Below, one piece after another: positions 33,413-40,287 of a stretch of 64,000 nucleotides of DNA (positions are counted from its first letter, which is position 1; every line of letters starts with the position of its first letter). Origin of the DNA: Rhizobium sp. NLR16a (lineage in GTDB: Bacteria; Pseudomonadota; Alphaproteobacteria; Rhizobiales; Rhizobiaceae); assembly GCF_017948245.1 (NCBI RefSeq), contig NZ_CP072865.1, positions 955,501 to 1,019,500 on the forward strand, written 5' to 3'. The notes below the pieces were generated by a model. The model was not told the origin of the DNA and made no database searches. It was given only the letters and a program-made list of their open reading frames with translations. A program made the position numbers and the translations under genes.

Positions 33413-34170
33413 CCTCTTTCGAGGCCGATTATCGAGGCGCTTGCGTGCGGCCATCGCCCAACCGAGGCGAGCGGGCGGGCGGGCGTCGTCCCGATATGAT
33501 CCTCCTGCATTATACCGGGATGCCGACGGCCGATGGCGCGCTCGACTGGCTGTGTCGGGAAGAGAGTCAGGTTTCCAGCCATTATTTCGTGCATGAGAAT
33601 GGCGAGGTGATCCAGCTTGTGCCGGAGGCGCGGCGCGCCTGGCATGCCGGCAAGAGCAGCTGGCACGGCGAGAGCGATATCAATTCGCTGTCGATCGGCA
33701 TTGAAATCGCCAATGCCGGCCATCCCGGCGGTCTTCCCGATTATCCGAAAGAGCAGATCGCAGCAGTCATCGAATTGTGTCGTGACTGTGTCAAACGTTG
33801 GTCGATTGTGCCGGAAAGAGTGCTCGGGCATTCCGATGTCGCACCGATTCGCAAGGTTGATCCTGGCGAGAAATTCCCTTGGGCCGAGCTTCATCGGGCG
33901 GGTGTGGGCCATTGGGTCGAGCCGGCGACGATCACCGGCGGGCGTTTCTTCCAGCGCGGGGACGCCGGCCAGCCGGTGGAAGCGCTGCAGTCAATGCTGT
34001 CGCTTTACGGTTACAGCACTGAAATTACGGGCAAATTCTCCGAAAAGACGGCCGGCGACGTGGAAGCCTTCCAGCGCCATTTCCGGCCCGAACGGGTGGA
34101 CGGGATCGCCGATTTCTCGACGATCGACACGCTGCACCGGCTGCTGTCGGCGCTACCGCGATTTTCCTGA
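33409..34170 (+). CDS. N-acetylmuramoyl-L-alanine amidase, AmiD/AmpD type with peptidoglycan-binding domain
   Basis: The 253-residue protein has an Amidase_2 domain with zinc ligands His34 (ILLHYTGM), His141 (VLGHSDVAP) and Asp151 (KVDPGEKFPW), and a general-base Glu in IGIEIANAG. A C-terminal PG_binding_1 domain covers about 180-250 (GQPVEALQSMLSLYGYSTEI in part). The length and C-domain match AmiD more than cytosolic AmpD, but no signal peptide or lipobox is visible. A cytoplasmic role in anhydromuropeptide recycling is therefore possible. Its ATG overlaps the TGA of the TerB-DnaJ gene, linking chaperone and amidase in one transcript. Confidence 0.88.
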   Translation: MTSFEADYRGACVRPSPNRGERAGGRRPDMILLHYTGMPTADGALDWLCREESQVSSHYFVHENGEVIQLVPEARRAWHAGKSSWHGESDINSLSIGIEIANAGHPGGLPDYPKEQIAAVIELCRDCVKRWSIVPERVLGHSDVAPIRKVDPGEKFPWAELHRAGVGHWVEPATITGGRFFQRGDAGQPVEALQSMLSLYGYSTEITGKFSEKTAGDVEAFQRHFRPERVDGIADFSTIDTLHRLLSALPRFS

Positions 34171-34433
34171 CGGCGGCAGCCGGAATTCCGGGCAGTTTTG
34201 CCGTCACAAGCGAGAAATCCGCCCCGCCACATCATTTCCCTATTATCTCCTCATTGCGATGGTCTAAGGACGCCCGCTGAACGGCGCTCGCGGCTGATTT
34301 CAAGTGTAACCGTGGCCGCCAAATGAAACGATAAGAATTGCCATGGAGCGCGATCAGTCCTTGATCGCGTGTATCCGGATGACAGCGAGGCGCGCAGTCC
34401 CTGCAGTTCTTTGGGTCGGAGTGAAGAAACTAT

Positions 34434-34961
34434 ATGAAAGAGTTTATTATTGGTGCTGCGGCATGCCTTGGCATGCTGCTGGCGGGGTATAACTTTGCCT
34501 CGGCTAATGATGACTGGGGCGTCAGGGCCGAAACCATCCCGCTGAAAACCGTCGATCGACAGAGCGGCTATGCCATGCCCGATTTCTCCAACAGCATTCC
34601 CTATGCTGCGCTGATCAACAAATATGCGGCTGAATACAACGTTCCGGTGGCGCTCGCCCAGGCGGTCGTTCGCGTCGAGAGCAATTTCAATCCGAAGGCA
34701 CGCGGCAGCGCCGGCGAAATCGGCCTGATGCAGATCAAGCCGGCAACGGCCAGGATGATGGGATATTCCGGCACGCGCAAAGGCCTGTTCGATCCCGAGA
34801 CCAACATCAAATACGGCATGAAGTATCTGGCGGCCGCCCACCAGCTCGGCGGCGGGCAGACCTGCAACACCATCCTCAAATATAATGCCGGCCATGGCGC
34901 AACGCGCATGAATCCGGTGTCGAAGACTTATTGCGGCAAGGTCCTGGCGATGCTCGACTGA
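34434..34961 (+). CDS. soluble SLT-domain lytic transglycosylase
   Basis: The 175-residue precursor has a signal peptide (EFIIGAAACLGMLLAGYNFA, in part, cut near ASA). A compact SLT domain has catalytic Glu82 in VRVESNFNP, GEIGLMQIKPATARMMGY, NIKYGMKYLAAAHQL and the LKYNAGHG substrate motif. It is a minimal Slt-like enzyme of the type used in rhizobial envelope turnover or secretion-channel assembly. GTCGGAGTGAAG precedes ATG 34434. It stands alone, with a 262-base upstream gap (34171-34433) in which I see no gene apart from a CCGGAATTCCGG palindrome at 34179. Confidence 0.9.
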   Translation: MKEFIIGAAACLGMLLAGYNFASANDDWGVRAETIPLKTVDRQSGYAMPDFSNSIPYAALINKYAAEYNVPVALAQAVVRVESNFNPKARGSAGEIGLMQIKPATARMMGYSGTRKGLFDPETNIKYGMKYLAAAHQLGGGQTCNTILKYNAGHGATRMNPVSKTYCGKVLAMLD

Positions 34962-34977
34962 GCCGCCGCGCGGCTCG
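34961..34977 (+). terminator. possible terminator after the SLT gene
   Basis: GAGCCGC and GCGGCTC form a 7-bp stem with a 3-base loop overlapping the last base of the stop codon. A T-run occurs only about 22 bases later, so efficiency is doubtful. Confidence 0.4.
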
Positions 34978-35034
34978 GAGGGAAATCTTCCGCTGCTGTT
35001 TTTGTAATATGAATCGGGACGCTCGCCGTGATAT

Positions 35035-35074
35035 CCCACCTCGAAACGAGGTGGGCACCTCGATATGAGGTGAG
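35035..35074 (+). promoter_or_regulatory. tandem hairpin leader that can mask the Shine-Dalgarno sequence
   Basis: CCCACCTCG (35035-35043) pairs with CGAGGTGGG (35047-35055) around an AAA loop. CACCTC (35056-35061) then pairs with GAGGTG (35067-35072). The second GAGGTG is the ribosome-binding site of the FAD oxidoreductase gene starting at 35077. The four arms alternate CACCTC / GAGGTG, so any CACCTC can pair with any GAGGTG and give mutually exclusive folds that hide or free the Shine-Dalgarno sequence. Confidence 0.55.
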
Positions 35075-35076
35075 AT

Positions 35077-36264
35077 ATGGCAGTCGATTTCAGGTTCATC
35101 GTCATCGGGCGCGGCATGATGGGAGCGGCGGCCGCACGGCATCTCTCTTCCATGGCCGACGGCGTCGCGCTGATCGGCCCTTCGGAGCCGGAGGATCGCA
35201 AGGTCCATCACGGCGTTTTTGCCAGCCATTATGACGAAGCGCGCATTACCCGCACCTTCGACGGCAATCTCGCCTGGGGAACTTTCGCCGCGCGGGCGCT
35301 CCGGCGCTACCGCGACATCGAGGCGAAGAGCGGCATTTCCTTCTTTTCGGAAGTCGGATGTCTTTTTGCCGGTCCCCCACCGAAGGACGAGCAGGACTTT
35401 CTTCTGAGGGCGCTGACCGTCAGCGAGACGCTCGGCAGCGATATCGAGATCGTCGCCCCGGCGGAACTCGACCGGCGTTTTCCCTATCTTGCCGTCGGCC
35501 CTGATTTCAGCGGATATTTCGAGCGCAAGCGCGCCGGGCACATCAATCCGCGGGCGCTGGTGCGCGCGCAAGCCAGGCTTGCCGAACAGGGCGGCGTCTC
35601 GCTGATCGAGGCGACCGCGACGTCGGTGCGCGACACAGGTTCCCATGTTGAGGTGACGGCCGGTGACAGAAGCTATAGCGCCGAGCGCGTATTGGTCGCG
35701 GCCGGCGCTTTCAGCAATTTCCATGCCCTGCTGCCGCGTCCCGTCGATTTGAGAGTGATGGCGCGTACCGTTGTCTTCTACGAAATCGGCGACCGCGAAA
35801 TGGCGATTTTCGGCGACATGCCATCGACCATCGTGCTCGGCGACCGGGAGGAGGACCACATCTATATTCTGCCGCCGGTGCGTTATCTGGACGGCAAGAT
35901 CTATCTGAAGCTTGGCGGCGATACCGAGGCGCTTTCCTTCAGCCGGCTGGAAGAGGCCGGCACGTGGTTCCGTTCCGACGGCAGTATGGCCGAGCGCGAT
36001 CATCTCTCGCGCATCGCCCTGCGACTGATGCCGGAGCTTGCCGGATGCCCGGTCACGTCGGCTCCGTGCGTGGCGAATTTCACCCCGACCGGTTATCCTT
36101 ACGTCGGCTTCACGCCGTCGCCGCGGATCGCGGTGCTGACTGGCGGCAATTTCGTCGCGGCCAAATCTTCCGACGAACTCGGGCGTCTCGGCGCCGTGCT
36201 TCTCAGGGAAGGGCGGCTCGGGGATGAGGATTTCGGCCGCGAGCTGACGCCGGTCTTCGCTTGA
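35077..36264 (+). CDS. FAD-dependent oxidoreductase of the DAO/sarcosine-oxidase-like family (copy 1)
   Basis: The 395-residue protein starts with a dinucleotide-binding motif, VIGRGMMG (GxGxxG at 11-16), followed by HYDEARITRTF near 49. VLVAAGAFSNF lies near 205 and the closing TGYPYVGFTPSPRIAVLTGGNFVAAKSSDELG (abridged) completes the FAD site. This is the D-amino-acid-oxidase/sarcosine-oxidase fold; oxidation of an N-methyl or amino substrate is likely. ATG 35077 is preceded by GAGGTGAG within a hairpin leader. A close paralogue follows after 10 bases. Substrate unknown; the lack of transporter or regulator neighbours gives no hint. Confidence 0.85.
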   Translation: MAVDFRFIVIGRGMMGAAAARHLSSMADGVALIGPSEPEDRKVHHGVFASHYDEARITRTFDGNLAWGTFAARALRRYRDIEAKSGISFFSEVGCLFAGPPPKDEQDFLLRALTVSETLGSDIEIVAPAELDRRFPYLAVGPDFSGYFERKRAGHINPRALVRAQARLAEQGGVSLIEATATSVRDTGSHVEVTAGDRSYSAERVLVAAGAFSNFHALLPRPVDLRVMARTVVFYEIGDREMAIFGDMPSTIVLGDREEDHIYILPPVRYLDGKIYLKLGGDTEALSFSRLEEAGTWFRSDGSMAERDHLSRIALRLMPELAGCPVTSAPCVANFTPTGYPYVGFTPSPRIAVLTGGNFVAAKSSDELGRLGAVLLREGRLGDEDFGRELTPVFA

Positions 36265-36274
36265 GAGGGATATC

Positions 36275-37450
36275 ATGGCAGTCGATTTCAAATATATCGT
36301 CGTCGGCCGCGGGCTGATGGGAGCCGCCGCCGCGCGGCATCTGGCGCGGCAGACGGATGGTGTCGCGGTAATCGGCCCGGACGAGCCTGACGATCGCAAG
36401 GCGCATGAAGGCGTTTTCGCCAGCCATTACGACGAGGGGCGCATTACCCGCACCATCGATCCCGACCGCAACTGGGCGCTGCTCGCCAATCGCTCGATCG
36501 GTCGCTACGGCGAGATCGCGAACGAGAGCGGCATCGACTTCTATCGGGAGGCCGGCTGCGTCGTCGTCGCGCCTGATAGAGGCGATTATCTCGAAAGGAC
36601 TCGGCAGGCCGCCGTTTCGCTCGGCATCGAGACCAGGCTTCTGGACGCGGGCGGATTGAAGACCGCATTTCCCTTCTTTGCCTTTCCCGCCGGCAGTGCA
36701 GGTGTGTTCGAGGCGAGGGGCGCCGGACATATCAGCCCGCGCAAACTGGTCAAGGCACAATCTCTGCTGGCAGAAAGGGCAGGCGCGACTGTCATCCGAG
36801 ATCATGTGGTCTGGATCCGCGAGGAGGACGGGCTGGCGAGCGTCAAGACTGCCGGGGGCCTCAGCTATCGCGGTGAAAAGGTGCTGCTGGCAGCGGGCGG
36901 ATTTTCCATTGCCGAAAATCTCTTGCCACGGCCTGTTGCCATGACGGTTTATGGCCGGACCGTAACGCTGTTCGAGATCGGCGAGGCTGATGCGCTCCGC
37001 CTTGCGGCGATGCCGTCGCTCATTCTCGACGTGCCCGGCACCCATATCTATCTGCTGCCGCCGATCCGTTATCCCGATCGCAAATTCTACCTGAAGATTG
37101 GCGGCGATCCCGACGATCTGATCTTACACAACGACATCGAGATGCGGGCCTGGTTCAAGACCGAAGGGCGAGAGAGCGTGCGCTCGCATCTGCAGCGCTT
37201 CGTCGCCGACCTTGTGCCCGATATGGCGCCGCTGTCGATTTCGACGGCCGCCTGCGTCGTCTCCTATACGGAAAGCGGCTATCCGATGATCGGCTATACC
37301 TCTTCGCCTGCGATCGCGGTGCTGACGGGCTGCGCCGGCACCTCGGCGAAGAGTTCGGACGAAATCGGCAGACTCGGCGCGGAGCTGCTTTTGTCGGGCA
37401 GAATCAGCGAACAGGGCTACTCCACGGATTTCACACCTAATTTCCGTTAG
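36275..37450 (+). CDS. FAD-dependent oxidoreductase of the DAO/sarcosine-oxidase-like family (copy 2)
   Basis: The 391-residue product is a paralogue of the preceding gene. Both begin MAVDF, share an I-V-G-R-G-x-M-G-A-A-A-A-R-H-L FAD motif, and have DDRK or EDRK, FASHYDE, RITRT, G-GHI-PR-LV and AKSSDE(I/L)GRLGA blocks at matching positions. The pair therefore looks like a tandem duplication that has diverged. GAGGGATATC precedes ATG 36275, and the 10-base gap implies one transcript. They could act on related substrates or form a heteromer; neither is shown by the sequence. Confidence 0.85.
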   Translation: MAVDFKYIVVGRGLMGAAAARHLARQTDGVAVIGPDEPDDRKAHEGVFASHYDEGRITRTIDPDRNWALLANRSIGRYGEIANESGIDFYREAGCVVVAPDRGDYLERTRQAAVSLGIETRLLDAGGLKTAFPFFAFPAGSAGVFEARGAGHISPRKLVKAQSLLAERAGATVIRDHVVWIREEDGLASVKTAGGLSYRGEKVLLAAGGFSIAENLLPRPVAMTVYGRTVTLFEIGEADALRLAAMPSLILDVPGTHIYLLPPIRYPDRKFYLKIGGDPDDLILHNDIEMRAWFKTEGRESVRSHLQRFVADLVPDMAPLSISTAACVVSYTESGYPMIGYTSSPAIAVLTGCAGTSAKSSDEIGRLGAELLLSGRISEQGYSTDFTPNFR

Positions 37451-37503
37451 GGCTGTCCCCTATATTTCGGTGGCATTTACGGGCTCTCTCGTTTATGGGA
37501 GCC

Positions 37504-37905
37504 CTGCCAGTTGGCCGGGCAGCCGCGCTTTACCAATGCCGAAAGGCGGTAAGGTGAGGAAAGTCCGGGCTCCACGGAAACACGGTGCCGGATAACGTCC
37601 GGCGAGGGCGACCTCAGGGAAAGTGCCACAGAAAGCAAACCGCCTGTCAAGACAGGTAAGGGTGAAAGGGTGGGGTAAGAGCCCACCGCATCTCCGGCAA
37701 CGGATATGGCACGGTAAACCCCACCGGGAGCAAGACCGAATAGGGATGACGTGGAGGGCCGAAAGGCTCTCCGGCCGGTTTCCAGGCCAGTCATCCGGGT
37801 GGGTTGCGTGAGGCAGCGTGCGAGCGCTGTCCCAGAGGAATGGCTGCCACGTTCCGGTTCGCGCCGGAGCCATACAGAACCCGGCTTACAGGCCAACTGG
37901 CGATT
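37504..37905 (+). ncRNA. rnpB: RNase P RNA (type A)
   Basis: The terminal helix P1 is visible as GCCAGTTGGCC (37506-37516) and GGCCAACTGGC (37891-37901). Universally conserved blocks are present in order: GAGGAAAGTCCGGGCTCC near 37556, the ACAGAAA loop near 37629, AGAGGAATGGCTGCCAC near 37837 and ACAGAACCCGGCTTAC near 37873. These are the CR I-V regions of bacterial type A RNase P RNA. The molecule of about 400 nt pairs with RnpA to remove tRNA 5' leaders. Open frames on the minus strand through this region are the usual spurious ones. The exact 5' and 3' ends are approximate. Confidence 0.95.
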
Positions 37906-38316
37906 AACATCCGAGCTGCGGCAGGGCCTGGATTTTCAGCCTAAGTCGCTGAAACCGACTGTTTCCAAGCTGATATTCATGCACGTTATGGACGGATTTT
38001 AATAAGGCGCAATCAATGCTTGCCATCTGCAAAATGGCTGCGCTAACCCTTTGTTAAACTTAACAGCTTATAAATGTTTGATCATACGTCCGTTGCAAAA
38101 CGGTCGCATCCCATTGACGCCCATATGGTCCCATGCTATCCCAAATGCGCACTGCACCAGGGCAATCATTTGCCCATTCATCGCAAAGCAAAGGCGCCTT
38201 CCTCTCTGGAAGCGTCGGGTGGGATTTGGCTCATCCGGCTTGCGAGGCTGTGCCTGATATTGGGACTTTCGGGCGTCTTTTTGTCCGGCTCCCTGCGGGA
38301 ACGGATGTTTCGAGTC
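37906..38316. other. rnpB-mraZ intergenic region
   Basis: About 410 bases separate rnpB and mraZ. Besides the CCCA/TGGG array at 38110-38143 it contains a GTTAA-AC-TTAAC inverted repeat near 38053. Open frames running through it into mraZ lack ribosome-binding sites. I could not place the mraZ promoter with confidence. Confidence 0.5.
38110..38143 (-). promoter_or_regulatory. four-repeat MraZ-box array (TGGG on the minus strand)
   Basis: CCCA occurs at 38110, 38120, 38130 and 38140, with exact 10-base spacing. On the minus strand these are four direct TGGG repeats with 6-base spacers. MraZ is known to bind direct TGGG-N repeats one helical turn apart in its own promoter region. The array lies 174-207 bases upstream of the mraZ start and should be the autoregulatory site of the dcw cluster. 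Confidence 0.7.
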
Positions 38317-38754
38317 ATGAGCCGCTTCCTTTCGAACGCGACCAACAGGATCGATGCCAAGGGCAGGGTTTCCGTGCCTTCGGCATTCCGTTCCGTGCTG
38401 GCGCAGCGCAACGTCCAGGAGCTCTACTGTTTCCAGGACTTTGTGTTTCCGGCGATCAGCGTCGGCGGCTCGGATCTTCTCGAAAGATTCGAGCGGCAGA
38501 TTGCTGCGGAAGATCCATTTTCGCCGGATGCGAACGCGATGTCGCTTCTGATCCACGGAGGCGGGGTCTTCATGAAGCTCGATGCCGAGGGGCGGCTGAT
38601 GGTCACGGATTTCATCCGCGACTTCACCGGCATCTCGGACGAAGTGACCTTCGTCGGTCGAGCGGATCATTTTCAGCTCTGGCAGCCGCAGGCATTCTTG
38701 GCTGCGCAGGCGCAGGCACGAGGGGAGCGCAAGCTGGCGGGCAAGCGTTCCTAA
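38317..38754 (+). CDS. mraZ: transcriptional regulator MraZ
   Basis: The 145-residue protein has two AbrB-like SpoVT domains. The first opens [20 protein letters not shown] and the second contains [19 protein letters not shown] with the DxxGR motif of each repeat. MraZ assembles as a ring and represses the dcw promoter. ATG 38317 is preferred from remembered rhizobial alignments; ATG 38305, with GGGAACGG upstream, is the alternative and would add four residues. It is the first gene of the dcw cluster; rsmH follows after 17 bases. Confidence 0.92.
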   Translation: MSRFLSNATNRIDAKGRVSVPSAFRSVLAQRNVQELYCFQDFVFPAISVGGSDLLERFERQIAAEDPFSPDANAMSLLIHGGGVFMKLDAEGRLMVTDFIRDFTGISDEVTFVGRADHFQLWQPQAFLAAQAQARGERKLAGKRS

Positions 38755-38771
38755 AGGAACGAGGGAACGGA

Positions 38772-39797
38772 ATGGTGACGAATCCTGGCGGAGGTTCAAC
38801 TGATGCCGGTGGCGGACCGGTTCGTCACATTCCTGTTCTTCTCAATGAGGTCCTCGCAGCGCTCTCGCCCGCACCCGGCAAGCTCATCCTCGATGGTACA
38901 TTCGGTGCGGGTGGTTATAGCGCGGCCATCCTCGCGGCCGGCGCCGAGGTGATTGCGCTCGATCGTGATCCCACAGCGATTGCGGCGGGCCAGGCGATGG
39001 TTGCCGCTCATGCCGGCCGCCTCCGGCTCATTCACGCGCAGTTCTCGAATCTTGCTGATCATGCGCCGCAGGGCGGGCTTGACGGCGTGGTGCTCGATAT
39101 TGGCGTCTCTTCCATGCAGATCGATGAGCCCGAGCGCGGCTTCTCCTTCCAGAAGAGCGGGCCGCTCGACATGCGCATGTCGGCAACAGGCGTTTCGGCC
39201 GCCGATGTCGTCAATCGCGCCAAGGTCGCGGATCTGATCCGCATCTTCCATTTTCTCGGCGAGGAAAACCAGGCACCGCGAATCGCACATGCGATCGAGA
39301 AGCGGCGCGAGGAAAAGCCCTTCGAAACGACGCGCGATCTTGCCGGTCTCATCGAGCTGGTCACTCCGCGCAAGATGAAGGACAAGATCCATCCCGCGAC
39401 GCGCGTCTTCCAGGCATTGCGCATTTTCGTCAATGACGAGCTCGGGGAGCTGGCGCAGGCATTGTTTGCGGCGGAACGAGCTCTGAAGCCCGGCGGCCGG
39501 CTCGTCGTCGTCACCTTTCATTCGCTTGAAGACCGCATCGTCAAGAAATTCTTCTCCGACCGCGCCGGCAAGGCGACCGGCTCGCGGCACCTGCCGGCAG
39601 CACATGAGCGGGCGGCGACGTTCACGGCAATCGGCAAGCCGATGGTTTCTGCGAGCGAGGCGGAGGCTGAAGCCAATCCGCGCGCCCGCTCCGCCAAGCT
39701 GCGCGCCGGCCTGCGGACAGACGCGGCCGCCGAGGCCGCGGATATGTCGCTCTTCGGGTTTCCCAATCTTGCCACGCTCGGAAAGCTCGGAGGTTGA
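38772..39797 (+). CDS. rsmH: 16S rRNA m4C1402 N4-methyltransferase RsmH (MraW)
   Basis: The 341-residue protein shows the RsmH signature: [13 protein letters not shown] near 20, the SAM motif [12 protein letters not shown] near 40, [21 protein letters not shown] and GPLDMRM, plus [12 protein letters not shown] and [14 protein letters not shown]. It methylates N4 of C1402 in the ribosomal P site. ATG 38772 follows GAGGGAACGGA. It lies between mraZ and ftsL as in most dcw clusters, and ftsL starts one base after its TGA. Confidence 0.95.
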   Translation: MVTNPGGGSTDAGGGPVRHIPVLLNEVLAALSPAPGKLILDGTFGAGGYSAAILAAGAEVIALDRDPTAIAAGQAMVAAHAGRLRLIHAQFSNLADHAPQGGLDGVVLDIGVSSMQIDEPERGFSFQKSGPLDMRMSATGVSAADVVNRAKVADLIRIFHFLGEENQAPRIAHAIEKRREEKPFETTRDLAGLIELVTPRKMKDKIHPATRVFQALRIFVNDELGELAQALFAAERALKPGGRLVVVTFHSLEDRIVKKFFSDRAGKATGSRHLPAAHERAATFTAIGKPMVSASEAEAEANPRARSAKLRAGLRTDAAAEAADMSLFGFPNLATLGKLGG

Positions 39798-39798
39798 T

Positions 39799-40287
39799 AT
39801 GCTGAAAACATTCGATCTCGTGCTCATCGGCGTCATGACGGCGACTGCCGCCGTCACCTACACGATCAAACATCGCGCCGAATTGAAGCTCGAGGAGGTT
39901 CATCGCCTCGAAGCCGAGATCAAGCTCGAGAAGGACACGATCGATCTTCTCAAGGCCGATTGGGCGCTGCAATCGCAGCCGAACCGGCTGGAGCGGCTGG
40001 TCAATGCCTACAATGCGGAATTGCAGCTGCAGCCGACGGATTCGACGGCACTCGTGCATGCCAAGGAATTGCCGATGCTGAAATCCGCGGTTCCGGTACC
40101 CGACGTAACGGAGGCCAAAGCCGATGCCAAGGGTGCGACGGTCGCCAGCGCCAAAGGCGCGACCGGCAAAGCGCAGCCCGTGCCGATGCCCGCGCCACGC
40201 GGCGCAGCACAGCAGCGCGACGCGGCCGAGCAGCGTGGAGTGGTGGCGGATGAAGCAGACGAGATTGAAACGGGGTCGGTGGAATAA
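39799..40287 (+). CDS. ftsL: cell division protein FtsL
   Basis: The 162-residue bitopic protein has a short cytoplasmic start, one membrane segment (LVLIGVMTATAAVTYTI) and a coiled coil from about 25 to 65 (ELKLEEVHRLEAEIKLEKD, in part). A Pro/Ala-rich tail follows. Sequence conservation of FtsL is low; the call rests on topology, size and its place between rsmH and ftsI. It bridges FtsQ and the FtsW-FtsI synthase at the septum. GGAGGTTGAT precedes ATG 39799, and its TAA overlaps the ftsI ATG. Confidence 0.85.
   Translation: MLKTFDLVLIGVMTATAAVTYTIKHRAELKLEEVHRLEAEIKLEKDTIDLLKADWALQSQPNRLERLVNAYNAELQLQPTDSTALVHAKELPMLKSAVPVPDVTEAKADAKGATVASAKGATGKAQPVPMPAPRGAAQQRDAAEQRGVVADEADEIETGSVE

Noticed and set aside
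35028..35234. GTG-started frame in the hairpin leader
   Set aside because: It has no ribosome-binding site and overlaps the FAD oxidoreductase in another frame; the hairpins explain the symmetry better.
37477..37896. Leftward open frames across rnpB
   Set aside because: They are antisense to the conserved RNase P RNA; the translation is the familiar artefact seen over rnpB in many genomes.
38133..38771. N-terminal extension of rsmH through mraZ
   Set aside because: It is the wrong frame of mraZ; the RsmH family begins at 38772 with a ribosome-binding site.
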